NCBI RefSeq assembly: GCF_019160155.1
Contig: NZ_JAFNIH010000061.1
Location: 251,532-315,531, forward strand
Direction: 5' to 3'
Length of the DNA stretch: 64,000 nt
Origin: Pinisolibacter aquiterrae
GTDB taxonomy: Bacteria > Pseudomonadota > Alphaproteobacteria > Rhizobiales > Ancalomicrobiaceae
Shown here: one piece after another, positions 27,359 through 35,580 of the stretch
How positions within the stretch are numbered: the first letter of the stretch is position 1
Layout: each line of letters opens with the position of its first letter
Notes under the pieces: generated by a model
Database searches by the model: none
The model's input: only the letters and a program-made list of their open reading frames with translations
What the model was told of the DNA's origin: nothing
Program-made: the position numbers and the translations under genes

Positions 27359-27916
27359 ATGACCGACATGCGTCTCGAGGACCGGCAGCGGATCCAGGAT
27401 CTGGCCCTATCCTATGCGCGCGGCGTGGATCGTCGCGACTGGGCGCTGGTGCGCTCCGTCTATCATGCCGACGCCCACGACGACCACGGAGCCTACAAGG
27501 GCGACGTCGACGGGTTCATCGAATGGCTCGAACGGCGCCATGCCTTCATCGCCCATTCGATGCATTTCGTGACCAACTGTCTGATCGAATTCGCCGGACC
27601 CGATCGCGCCTTGGCCGAGACCTATTATCTCGCCCGACAGACCATGGGTCCCGAGGCCGGGGAATCCCGCCTGATGCTCATGGGCGACCGCGAGTTGGCT
27701 CCGGATGCCTCCGTTTCGATGGAGGTCACCGGACGCTACGTCGATCTCTTCGAGCGCCGGGACGGAAAGTGGGCGATCGCCCGCCGCACGGTGATCTTCG
27801 AAAAGGTCCATGCCTGCGAGGACACGTCGCTGCCGATCGCACCCGACTGGGCCATCCAGCGCAGAGATGCCGACGACACGCTGGGGCAGATGCGCCGCCG
27901 GCTCGGCCTCACCTGA
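27359..27916 (+). CDS. SnoaL-like / NTF2-fold protein
   Basis: A 185-residue SnoaL_4-type protein. The opening DRQRIQDLALSYARGVDRRDWALVRSVYHADAHDDHG is the standard first helices, with the HDDHG motif that often holds a catalytic aspartate or histidine in dehydratases of this fold. The core continues through SMHFVTNCLIEFAG and ends with VTGRYVDLFERRDGKWAIARR. In steroid and alicyclic degradation clusters similar proteins act as dehydratases or isomerases; that is only an analogy. An ATG at 27350 overlapping the ligase stop is an alternative start; 27359 was chosen because GAAAGG is better spaced for it. Confidence 0.82.
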   Translation: MTDMRLEDRQRIQDLALSYARGVDRRDWALVRSVYHADAHDDHGAYKGDVDGFIEWLERRHAFIAHSMHFVTNCLIEFAGPDRALAETYYLARQTMGPEAGESRLMLMGDRELAPDASVSMEVTGRYVDLFERRDGKWAIARRTVIFEKVHACEDTSLPIAPDWAIQRRDADDTLGQMRRRLGLT

Positions 27917-27966
27917 GCGATCGCGTCGACACGGCTTCCCCCGAACCACGAGCACGATAGAAGAAG

Positions 27967-28797
27967 ATGCGTCTTCCGATCACGAGATATCTCGAACTGG
28001 AATTCGACCCGCCGGGCGTCCTCCACGTGACCTTCGCGCGGGAGGCCTCCCAGAACGCGTTCAACACGGGCATGAGCGAAGAGGTCGCGTCCCTGATCTC
28101 GAGCCTGACCGGCGAGCCGAGTGTCCGAGTCGTCGTGTTCCGCGGCAAGGGCGGCATCTTCAGCGCGGGGGGCGATCTCGTCGAGCTGACCGCCGCCATG
28201 GAGAAGATGGACGGATCGGACAGGGACGCCGACCGCCCCCTCTATCGACTGGCCCGGGGCTCGGGCGATCTGCTCGAACTCGTCGACCGGTGCCCCAAGA
28301 TCGTCGTCTCGATGCTCGAGGGACCGGTGTTCGGAACCGGCCTCGGCATCGCGGCGGTGTCGGATGTGGTGCTCGCCGAGAAATCGACGGTTCTCGCCCT
28401 GCCCGAGGTCATGCTGGGCTTCGCGCCGTCCCAGATCTCGCCCTTCGTCGTCCGCCGGATCGGCTATTCGGCGGCGCGGATGCTGGCGCTGACCGCGACC
28501 CGCATCAACGCGGTCGAAGCCCATCGGCTCGGCTTCGCCGACTACCTCGCCGCCGACACCGGCGAACTCGAGTCCCTTTTGGCCACCGTGTTGGACGCGG
28601 TCCTGGCCTGCGAGCCGGGGGCCGTCGCCAACACCAAGGCGTTGATGCGCGAGCTCGAGGTGCTCGACCTCGGTCCCTATCTCGACACGGCCGCGGAGAT
28701 CAGCGTGCGCGACCTCCGCTTCGGGGCCGGCAGCGAAGGCCTGAACGCCTTCATCACACGGACCGCCCCGTCGTGGCGGCGGCGGACGGGAGGCTGA
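27967..28797 (+). CDS. Enoyl-CoA hydratase/isomerase family protein
   Basis: A 276-residue crotonase-fold protein. The oxyanion-hole segment is GGIFSAGGDLVEL, followed by EGPVFGTGLGIAAVSDVVLA. A glutamate is present in LPEVMLGFAPSQISPFVVRRIG, where one catalytic acid of hydratases lies. It may hydrate an unsaturated acyl-CoA, isomerise a double bond or open a ring; crotonases cannot be told apart reliably by reading. It is one base upstream of the first acyl-CoA dehydrogenase gene, so the two are tightly linked. Confidence 0.88.
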   Translation: MRLPITRYLELEFDPPGVLHVTFAREASQNAFNTGMSEEVASLISSLTGEPSVRVVVFRGKGGIFSAGGDLVELTAAMEKMDGSDRDADRPLYRLARGSGDLLELVDRCPKIVVSMLEGPVFGTGLGIAAVSDVVLAEKSTVLALPEVMLGFAPSQISPFVVRRIGYSAARMLALTATRINAVEAHRLGFADYLAADTGELESLLATVLDAVLACEPGAVANTKALMRELEVLDLGPYLDTAAEISVRDLRFGAGSEGLNAFITRTAPSWRRRTGG

Positions 28798-28798
28798 G

Positions 28799-29869
28799 AT
28801 GTTCGAAGACCTGCTCGACGAGACCGGGCGCTTCATGGTCGAGACCGCCGATCGCATGCTCGCCGATCTGTGCGGACCGGAGGTACTGAAGGCGGCGGAC
28901 GCCGGAGAATGGCCGGAGGCGCCGTGGGCCGCCGTATCGGAGGCGGGCTTCGACCGCGCCACCCTGCCCGAGGATCGGGGCGGCGCCGGCCTGACGCTGG
29001 CCGAGGCTTTGCCGCTGGCCGCCGTCGCCGCCCGCCACGCGGCTCCGCTGCCGCTCGCCGAGACGCTTCTCGCCGGCCACGTTCTGGGGTCGACCGGCCT
29101 CCCCGCCCCCGAAGGCCTCGTGGTCCTCGCCGCGGGTCCCGGCGCTCTCCTGCGCCCCGAAGGCTCGGGATGGCGGTTGCACGGGCGGATCGCCTCGGTG
29201 CCGTGGGGCGAACGGGCCGATGCCGTCGTGTTGGTGGCGGACGGCGCCGAAGGCCCACGGCTGTGCGTCCTCGATCGCACGGAGCGGCGAGCGGAGCCGG
29301 GGTCCAACATGGCGAACGAACCCCGCGACACCCTGATCTTCGACCTGCGTCTCGACGATGTCCGAACCGCCCCTTTCGTCGGCGGAACCGAAACGGTTCT
29401 GAGGCTCGCGGCTTTGGCGCGATCGGTGCAGATCGCCGGGGCGCTCGACCGCCTGCGCGACATGACCGTGCAGTATGCGCAGGAGCGAGTGCAGTTCGGA
29501 CGCCCCCTGGGCCGGTTTCAGGCGATCCAGCAGAACGTCGCGGTGCTCGCCTCGGATGCCGCCGCGGCCGAGGCGGCCGCGGCGGTGGGGCTCCTCGGCG
29601 TGTCGGATGCGCGGGCGGTGGCCGTCGCCAAGGCCCGCACCGGCGAGGCGGCGAGCCGCGCCGCCGGCATCGCCCATCAGGTGCACGGCGCCATGGGCTT
29701 CGCACGCGAACACCGGCTGCACCATCTGACCCGCCGGCTCTGGTCGTGGCGCGACGAGTACGGCAACGAACTCCACTGGCAGGCCGCCTTGGGAAACACC
29801 TTGTTGCGGCACGCTCCCGAAGACCTCTGGCCCGTCCTGACCACCATCGGAAGACGAGCCGCCCGATGA
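28799..29869 (+). CDS. Acyl-CoA dehydrogenase family protein (short, beta-like)
   Basis: A 356-residue member, shorter than the usual 380-400, with a weak middle domain. The C-terminal domain is recognisable: QERVQFGRPLGRFQAIQQNVA and HQVHGAMGFAREHRLHHLTRRLW. In actinobacterial steroid degradation two unequal acyl-CoA dehydrogenase subunits form alpha2beta2 enzymes in which one lacks catalytic parts. This protein and the one at 38654 could be such a pair, although their genes are 9 kb apart. The stop overlaps the DUF35 start (ATGA). Confidence 0.85.
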   Translation: MFEDLLDETGRFMVETADRMLADLCGPEVLKAADAGEWPEAPWAAVSEAGFDRATLPEDRGGAGLTLAEALPLAAVAARHAAPLPLAETLLAGHVLGSTGLPAPEGLVVLAAGPGALLRPEGSGWRLHGRIASVPWGERADAVVLVADGAEGPRLCVLDRTERRAEPGSNMANEPRDTLIFDLRLDDVRTAPFVGGTETVLRLAALARSVQIAGALDRLRDMTVQYAQERVQFGRPLGRFQAIQQNVAVLASDAAAAEAAAAVGLLGVSDARAVAVAKARTGEAASRAAGIAHQVHGAMGFAREHRLHHLTRRLWSWRDEYGNELHWQAALGNTLLRHAPEDLWPVLTTIGRRAAR

Positions 29870-30291
29870 CCCGACCAGCGGACCCGACGATGACCCTCTC
29901 ACGCACCGAAGGCCCCGGTCCCGAAGCGCGCTATCGCGCCTTCCTGGCCGAGGGCCGGTTCATGATCCAGCGTTCCGCGTCGACCGGGACCTGCGTCTTC
30001 TATCCGCGGACGTTGCTGCCCGGCAGCGGCGAAGGCGATCTCGAATGGATCGAGGCCTCGGGACGGGGGACGGTCTACGCGACGACGATCGTGCGCCGCC
30101 CGGCAACCGAGGGCGGCGACCACAACATCGCCCTGGTCGATCTGGCCGAGGGGCCGCGCACCATGACCCGCGTCGTCGGCTGCGCGCCCGAAGAGGTGGT
30201 GATCGGCATGGCGGTTCGCGCCCGCATCGACGTGCGGGACGGCGCGCCGATCCTCTACTTCGAGCCCGTTCGCGACGGAGGCGAGGCATGA
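29866..30291 (+). CDS. DUF35/OB-fold protein, partner of the thiolase, zinc ligands lost
   Basis: A 141-residue protein of the DUF35 group. The OB-fold half shows GRGTVYATTIVRRP, IALVDLAEGPRTMTRVVG and the VRARIDVRDGAPILYFEPV end. The N-terminal zinc-ribbon half normally has two CxxC pairs; here only one cysteine remains in RSASTGTCVFYPR, so zinc binding is probably lost. DUF35 proteins pair with SCP2-type thiolases or act as acyl-CoA hydratase partners, for example in the retro-aldol step of steroid side-chain loss. It overlaps both neighbours by four bases, including the thiolase gene, which supports a complex. Confidence 0.85.
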   Translation: MTRPADPTMTLSRTEGPGPEARYRAFLAEGRFMIQRSASTGTCVFYPRTLLPGSGEGDLEWIEASGRGTVYATTIVRRPATEGGDHNIALVDLAEGPRTMTRVVGCAPEEVVIGMAVRARIDVRDGAPILYFEPVRDGGEA

Positions 30292-31442
30292 GCAAGCTGC
30301 GTGGCGAGACCGCCGTCGTCGGGATCGGACTGGCCGGGCTCGGACAGGCGTCGGGCTGGTCGGCGATCGAGATCATGGCGGAGAGCGCGAAGGCGGCCCT
30401 AGCGGATGCCGGCCTCGGCCTGAAGGACGTCGACGGTCTGTTCGTCTCGTCGTCCACCCATGCCATGCCGACGATCACGGCCGCCGAATACCTCGGCATC
30501 CGCCCTCGCCATTTCAGCGGCACGATGGCGGGCGGAGCCTCGTTCGAAGTCCACGTCCTGACTGCAGCGACGGCACTTCGGGCCGGGCTCTGCGACGTGG
30601 CGCTGATCGCCTACGGCAGCAACCAACGCTCGGCGGCGGGCCGACTGGTCAGCTCGGCCGAACCGCAGGTGAACGAAGCGGTCTACGATCCGCGCCAGCC
30701 GATCACCGCCTATGCGCTGGCCACCGCCCGCCACATGCACGAATTCGGCACCACCCGTACCCATCTCGCCGAAGTGGCCGTGGCCGCCCGTGCCTGGGCC
30801 GGCCTGAACCCGCGGGCGTTCAAACGCGACCCCCTGACGCTCGACGACGTTCTGGCGGCGCCGATGGTCTCCGATCCGCTCTCCCGGCTCGATTGCTGCC
30901 TCGTCACCGACGGCGGTGGCGCCGTGGTGATGATGCGCGCCGATGCCGCCCGGGACCGGCCGAAAGCTCCGGTCTACCTGCTCGGAGCGGGATGCGCGCA
31001 TTGGCACCGGCAGATCGCGATGATGCAGGACCTCACCGTGACGGCGGCCACGCAGTCGGGTGCGGCGGCCTACGCCATGGCCGGCCTCGGCCCGCACCAG
31101 ATGGACATGGTGCAACTCTACGACGCCTTCACCATCAACACGCTCCTGTTCCTCGAGGATCTCGGCTTCTGTCGGAAGGGCGAGGGCGGGTCCTTCGTCT
31201 CGGGCGGGGCCATCGCCCCGGGCGGACGGCTGGCGGTCAACACCAACGGGGGCGGTCTCTCCTGCGTGCATCCCGGCATGTATGGGATCTTCCCGATCAT
31301 CGAAGCGGTGGAGCAGTTGCGCGGCGAGGCGGGCGCCCGCCAGCAGGTCCGCGCCGACACCGCGATGGTCCACGGCAACGGCGGCACGCTGTCCTGCCAG
31401 GCCAGCTGCATTTTCGGAACAGAAGCCACTCTGACCGCCTGA
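30288..31442 (+). CDS. SCP2-type thiolase family protein (Ltp2-like)
   Basis: A 384-residue thiolase-fold protein of the lipid-transfer-protein type. The N-terminal SAIEIMAESAKAALADAGLGLKDVDGLFV and the loop TMAGGASFEVHVLTAATALRAG are typical. Where classical thiolases have the nucleophilic cysteine the sequence reads GGASFEV, as in Ltp2-type aldolases. Histidine-containing VHGNGGTLSCQAS is at the C-terminus and HPGMYGIFPIIEAVEQLRG before it. It may therefore cleave a beta-hydroxyacyl-CoA by retro-aldol rather than do thiolysis. Four-base overlap with the DUF35 gene mirrors known Ltp2/DUF35 pairs. Thiolysis is not excluded, since another cysteine lies in LSCQASC. Confidence 0.87.
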   Translation: MSKLRGETAVVGIGLAGLGQASGWSAIEIMAESAKAALADAGLGLKDVDGLFVSSSTHAMPTITAAEYLGIRPRHFSGTMAGGASFEVHVLTAATALRAGLCDVALIAYGSNQRSAAGRLVSSAEPQVNEAVYDPRQPITAYALATARHMHEFGTTRTHLAEVAVAARAWAGLNPRAFKRDPLTLDDVLAAPMVSDPLSRLDCCLVTDGGGAVVMMRADAARDRPKAPVYLLGAGCAHWHRQIAMMQDLTVTAATQSGAAAYAMAGLGPHQMDMVQLYDAFTINTLLFLEDLGFCRKGEGGSFVSGGAIAPGGRLAVNTNGGGLSCVHPGMYGIFPIIEAVEQLRGEAGARQQVRADTAMVHGNGGTLSCQASCIFGTEATLTA

Positions 31443-31466
31443 GGCGGCCGACCGGGAGAACGACCC

Positions 31467-32405
31467 ATGTCCGACACACCCACCTTCGCCGCGGACCGAA
31501 TGGTCGAAGGAAAATCCATCGTCGTGACCGGCGCGGGCGGGGGCATCGGGCGGGCGATCGCCGTGGCCCTCGCCCGCCAGGGCGCGCGCGTCGTGGTCAA
31601 CGACCTCGGGGCGAGCCTTCACGGCGAGGTCGACAATGCCGGCGCCGCCGACGACGTCGTGGCCGAGATCCGCGCCTTCGGCGGCGAGGCGGTGGCGTCG
31701 ATCGACAGCGTGTCGAGCCGAGCGAGCGCCGAAAGGATCGTCGCCTGCGCCCTCGACCACTTCGGCCGCATCGACGGCGTGATGAACAACGCCGGCATCC
31801 TGCGCGACCGCATGTTCCACAAGATGAGCGAAGAGGAATGGCGCGCGGTGATCGACGTCCACCTGCACGGCACCTTCTTCGTCAGTCGTGCCGCCGCTCC
31901 GCACATGCGCGCCCAGGGCTCGGGCGCCTTCGTGCACACCACCTCGAACGCCGGTCTGGTGGGATCCGTCGGGCAGGCGAACTACTCGGCCGCCAAGATG
32001 GCCGTCGTCGGCCTGTCGCAGTCCATCGCGCTCGAGATGGGGCGGGTCGGCATCCGCTCCAACTGCATCGCGCCCACCGCCTGGAGCCGGATGATCAATT
32101 CGGTACCGACCGACACGCCGGAACAAGCCGTCTGGGCCGAGAAGCTGAAGAAGATGACGCCGGAGAAGATCGCGCCGCTCGCCGTCTATCTCCTCAGCGA
32201 CGCGGCCTCCGGCGTCAACGGCCAGATCTTCGGCGTGCGGCGCAACGAGATCCTCCTCTACGGCCAGATGCGCCCGGTCCGCTCGGTTCACACCGCCGAC
32301 GGTTGGACGCCCGCGACCATCGCCGAGACCGCCGAACCCTCGTTCCGCCGGGCCTTCACGCCGCTCGACACGGCGGTGTCCTATTTCACCTGGGATCCGA
32401 TCTGA
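31467..32405 (+). CDS. SDR dehydrogenase resembling the MFE-2 (3R)-hydroxyacyl-CoA domain
   Basis: A 312-residue SDR, longer than the classical type by a C-terminal extension. The cofactor loop is VTGAGGGIGRAIAVALARQGARVVVNDLG, the NAG motif is MNNAGILRDRMFHKMSEEEW, and the active site YSAAKMAVVGLSQS has tyrosine and lysine in place. RVVVNDLG and the RDRMFHKM stretch recall the dehydrogenase domain of multifunctional enzyme 2, which oxidises (3R)-hydroxyacyl-CoA. The overlapping next gene encodes a MaoC-type hydratase, which is the second half of that enzyme, so the two probably act in sequence. Confidence 0.88.
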   Translation: MSDTPTFAADRMVEGKSIVVTGAGGGIGRAIAVALARQGARVVVNDLGASLHGEVDNAGAADDVVAEIRAFGGEAVASIDSVSSRASAERIVACALDHFGRIDGVMNNAGILRDRMFHKMSEEEWRAVIDVHLHGTFFVSRAAAPHMRAQGSGAFVHTTSNAGLVGSVGQANYSAAKMAVVGLSQSIALEMGRVGIRSNCIAPTAWSRMINSVPTDTPEQAVWAEKLKKMTPEKIAPLAVYLLSDAASGVNGQIFGVRRNEILLYGQMRPVRSVHTADGWTPATIAETAEPSFRRAFTPLDTAVSYFTWDPI

Positions 32406-33277
32406 TGGCGTTCGACAGGGACACCGTGCTGAACTGGCCGATTCCGGCCGCCCGGCAGGTCTATACGCCGCGCGACACGATGCTCTATGCGCTGGGGATC
32501 GGCATGGGGCACGACCCGTGCGACGAGGCGGAACTGCCCTTCGTGCAGGAGCGCGGATTGCGCGCCTTTCCCGCGATGGCGGCGGTGCTCGCCCATCCCG
32601 GCTTCTGGATGCGCGACGCGGGCACCGGCATCGACTGGACCCGGGTACTCCATGCGGAACAGTCGATCCGACTGCTGCGCCCGCTCGCCCCGGGGGCGGC
32701 GGTCACCTCGGTCTCGCGGGTCGTCGAAATCGCCGACAAGGGCGAGGGTCGCGGCGCCCTCCTCCGGCAGGAGCGCGAGGTACGGCTCGAGGAGACCGGC
32801 GAGTTGATCGCCGCGGTCGACCAGCTCGCCTTCTGCCGCGGCGACGGCGGATGCGGCGGCCCCGCCACCCTCGAAAAGCAGGCGCCGAGCCCGCCCGCGC
32901 GGGCCCCGGATCACGTGCACGGCCTGGCGACGCTGCCGCAGGCCGCGCTGATCTACCGCCTTTCGGGCGACTACAACCCGCTGCATTCCGATCCCGCCGT
33001 CGCCCGCCGCGCGGGGTTCGAGCGACCAATCCTGCAGGGTCTGTGCACCATGGCGGTCGCCCTGCGCTCGGTCCTCGGCCGCACCCGGGCCTACGACACG
33101 AACCTCGTACGAGAGATCGACGTTCGCTTCGTCGCACCGGTCTATCCCGGCGAGCGGATCCGCACCGAGATCTGGGACGACGGCGACACACTCTGGTTCC
33201 GTGCCCATGCCGAAGAACGCGATACGCTCGTCCTGAACAACGGACGGGTGGTCCTGGGCGCCGCGTCGGGCGGCTGA
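32405..33277 (+). CDS. MaoC-type (R)-specific enoyl-CoA hydratase (hydratase 2)
   Basis: A 290-residue double-hotdog protein. The N-terminal half TPRDTMLYALGIGMG...CDEAELPFV is the inactive hotdog, and the catalytic half contains YRLSGDYNPLHSDPAVARRAGFERPILQG, the hydratase-2 motif with the Asp/His pair in DYNPLHSD. It adds water to a trans-2-enoyl-CoA to give the (3R)-hydroxy form. The start overlaps the stop of the SDR gene by one base (TGATG). Together with that SDR it reproduces the function of MFE-2 as two proteins. Confidence 0.92.
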   Translation: MAFDRDTVLNWPIPAARQVYTPRDTMLYALGIGMGHDPCDEAELPFVQERGLRAFPAMAAVLAHPGFWMRDAGTGIDWTRVLHAEQSIRLLRPLAPGAAVTSVSRVVEIADKGEGRGALLRQEREVRLEETGELIAAVDQLAFCRGDGGCGGPATLEKQAPSPPARAPDHVHGLATLPQAALIYRLSGDYNPLHSDPAVARRAGFERPILQGLCTMAVALRSVLGRTRAYDTNLVREIDVRFVAPVYPGERIRTEIWDDGDTLWFRAHAEERDTLVLNNGRVVLGAASGG

Positions 33278-33301
33278 TCTCTGACGAGAAGGGGAAGAAC
33301 C

Positions 33302-34102
33302 ATGACGGAACGGCGCAGACTGGCCGTGGTGATCGGCGGCGGCAACGGCATCGGCGCGGCGACGGTGCGGGTGATGGCCGCGCGCGGGTGGCGCGTCGTG
33401 GCCGCCGACCTCGACGACGCCGCGGCGACCCGGATCGCCGCCGAGGTCGAGGACGGGGTGGGCGTCGGCCTCGACGTGACCGATCCGGCCGGAATGGAGG
33501 TGACGGCGGCGCGGATCGAGGCCGATCTCGGCCCGGTCGCGGCGCTGGTGGTGTCTTCGGGGGCGTTCCACGACAGCCTGCCGCCGCATCGCCTGTCGGA
33601 CGACGACTGGTCCCGGGTCCTGCGGGTCAACCTCGACGGCACCTGGCACGCCGACCGTATCTTCGGCGGGCGCATGGCGGCGCGCGGGGCGGGCAGCATC
33701 GTCAACATCGCATCGGTCACGGGCCTCTTCTCGTCGCCGCTTCTCGCCTACGGCACCTCGAAGACCGCGATCATCGGCCTGACGCGCAATCTGGCCGGCG
33801 AATGGGGGCACTCCGGCGTGCGGGTGAATTCGGTCTCGCCGGGTGTGACCCTGGTCGAACGCATTCTGAAGCACCGCGCCGCCGGCACTCGCTACTACGG
33901 GTCCGATTTCGGCACGCATGCCGCGATGGGCCGCTCGGTCGAGCCGTCGGAGGTGGCCGAGACGGTGGAGTTCCTCGCCTCCGACCGGGCCTCGGCCATC
34001 ACGGGCATCGACGTTCCGGTCGACTGCGGCTGGTCGACCGCGGCCGGCTGGGAAATGTTCGGCGGTGCGCGGCCGCCCGTGACCCCGGAGGCGACCCGAT
34101 GA
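33302..34102 (+). CDS. SDR-family oxidoreductase
   Basis: A 266-residue classical SDR. Cofactor loop VIGGGNGIGAATVRVMAARGWRVVAADLD, active-site serine in NIASVTGLFSS, YGTSKTAIIGL with tyrosine and lysine present, and the C-terminal ITGIDVPVDCGWSTAAG. The aspartate after the second strand (AADLDD) favours NAD(H). It should oxidise a hydroxyl group or reduce a ketone in the pathway. It has its own ribosome site and is overlapped by the ABC ATPase gene at its 3' end. Which of the three island SDRs acts on which intermediate cannot be told. Confidence 0.88.
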   Translation: MTERRRLAVVIGGGNGIGAATVRVMAARGWRVVAADLDDAAATRIAAEVEDGVGVGLDVTDPAGMEVTAARIEADLGPVAALVVSSGAFHDSLPPHRLSDDDWSRVLRVNLDGTWHADRIFGGRMAARGAGSIVNIASVTGLFSSPLLAYGTSKTAIIGLTRNLAGEWGHSGVRVNSVSPGVTLVERILKHRAAGTRYYGSDFGTHAAMGRSVEPSEVAETVEFLASDRASAITGIDVPVDCGWSTAAGWEMFGGARPPVTPEATR

Positions 34103-34857
34103 GCGACGACTTCATCCTGGAGACGCGCCGCCTGACGAAATCGTTCAAGGGGTTCACGGCCGTCAAGGACGTGAATCTCAAGGTGCGCCGCAACGGCTTC
34201 CACGCCCTGATCGGGCCGAACGGCGCCGGCAAATCGACCTGTTTCAATCTGATCACCCGCTTTCTGGAGCCGACCGACGGCGAGATCATCTACAATGCCC
34301 GCGACATCTCCCGGGTGAAGGCGGCCAGACTGCCGGATCTGGGCATCCTGCGCTCCTTCCAGATTTCGGCCGTCTTTCCCCGCTTGAGCCTCCTCGAGAA
34401 CGTTCGGCTCGCCCTTCAGCAGCGCCGGCGCATCTCCTTCCGCTTCTGGCGGAACGAGTCGTGCCTGAACGAACTGAACGACCGCGCCGAGAGCCTCCTC
34501 GCCGACGTCGGCCTCGGCGGACAGCGCGCCGCGATGGCGGGGACCCTGCCCTACGGCAGCAAGCGCGCGCTCGAACTGGCCACCACCCTCGCCTTCGAGC
34601 CGGAGCTGATGCTGTTGGACGAACCCATGGCGGGGCTCGCCTCCGAGGACATCGGGCGCATCGCCGACCTCCTGGAGCGGACGGCCCGTGGCCGCACCGT
34701 CCTGATGGTCGAGCACAACATGCACGTGGTTTCGCGGCTCTGTGATCGGATCACGGTCCTGACCCGGGGCGAAGTGCTGGCCGAAGGAACCTATGCCGAG
34801 ATCTCGCGCGACCCGCGTGTGGTCGATGCCTATGTGGGGCGGACCGATGCAGCCTGA
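34099..34857 (+). CDS. livG: Branched-chain-type ABC transporter ATP-binding protein (LivG-like)
   Basis: A 252-residue ABC ATPase. Walker A is GPNGAGKST, the signature region reads LPYGSKRALELATTLA, and Walker B is LMLLDEPMAGL. The long insertion between them (ENVRLALQQRRRISFRFWR) is typical of LivG. It overlaps the upstream SDR by four bases and the LivF gene by eleven. It would drive import through the membrane proteins LivH and LivM with the binding protein at 23631. Confidence 0.9.
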   Translation: MSDDFILETRRLTKSFKGFTAVKDVNLKVRRNGFHALIGPNGAGKSTCFNLITRFLEPTDGEIIYNARDISRVKAARLPDLGILRSFQISAVFPRLSLLENVRLALQQRRRISFRFWRNESCLNELNDRAESLLADVGLGGQRAAMAGTLPYGSKRALELATTLAFEPELMLLDEPMAGLASEDIGRIADLLERTARGRTVLMVEHNMHVVSRLCDRITVLTRGEVLAEGTYAEISRDPRVVDAYVGRTDAA

Positions 34858-35560
34858 CGCCGCAATCATTCTGCAGATCCGCGGTCTGCACGCCTTCTAC
34901 GGCGAGAGCCACGCCCTGCACGGCATCGACCTACAGGTTCACGAGGGCGAACTGGTGACGCTTCTCGGACGCAACGGTGCGGGAAAATCGACCACGCTGA
35001 AATGCATCATGGGGGCGATCCCCCGCCGCCTGGGTTCGATCCGGCTCCGGGACCGGGAAGTCGTCGCGGCGCCGTCCGACCGCATCGCCCGCCTGGGCGC
35101 GGCATGGTGCCCCGAACACCGGGGCATCTTCTCGTCCCTGACGGTCGAGGAGAACTTGCTGCTGCCGCCGGTGATCGCGCGGGGGGGCCTGTCGGTCGAG
35201 GAGATCTACACTCTCTTCCCGAACCTCGCCGAGCGCCGCCGCAGCCAGGGGACGCGCCTGTCCGGAGGAGAACAGCAGATGCTGGCGATCGGTCGCATCC
35301 TGCGCACCGGCGCACGCCTGCTGCTGTTGGACGAACCGACCGAGGGCCTCGCCCCGGTGATCGTCCAGAAGATCGGCGATGCGATCCGTCAATTGAAGAC
35401 GCGCGGCTACACGATCCTGCTCGTCGAGCAGAACTTCCGCTTCGCCGCCGGCATCGCCGATCGCCACTACGTCATGGAGGACGGATTGGTCGTCGATCAC
35501 GTCTTGGCCGCAGACATCGGCACCGCGACCGATAGGCTGCACGAATATCTCGCCGTCTGA
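34847..35560 (+). CDS. livF: Branched-chain-type ABC transporter ATP-binding protein (LivF-like)
   Basis: A 237-residue ABC ATPase. Walker A is GRNGAGKST, the signature is RLSGGEQQMLAIGRIL and Walker B is LLLLDEPTEGLAP; RGIFSSLTVEENL is the LivF-type Q-loop region (here CPEHRGIF). It forms a heterodimer with the LivG-like ATPase. The start inside the livG 3' end was chosen because MQPDAAIILQIRGLHAFYG begins the domain directly; a longer start would add residues out of family. Confidence 0.9.
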   Translation: MQPDAAIILQIRGLHAFYGESHALHGIDLQVHEGELVTLLGRNGAGKSTTLKCIMGAIPRRLGSIRLRDREVVAAPSDRIARLGAAWCPEHRGIFSSLTVEENLLLPPVIARGGLSVEEIYTLFPNLAERRRSQGTRLSGGEQQMLAIGRILRTGARLLLLDEPTEGLAPVIVQKIGDAIRQLKTRGYTILLVEQNFRFAAGIADRHYVMEDGLVVDHVLAADIGTATDRLHEYLAV

Positions 35561-35580
35561 AGTGGGAAAAGGGAGGAAAG

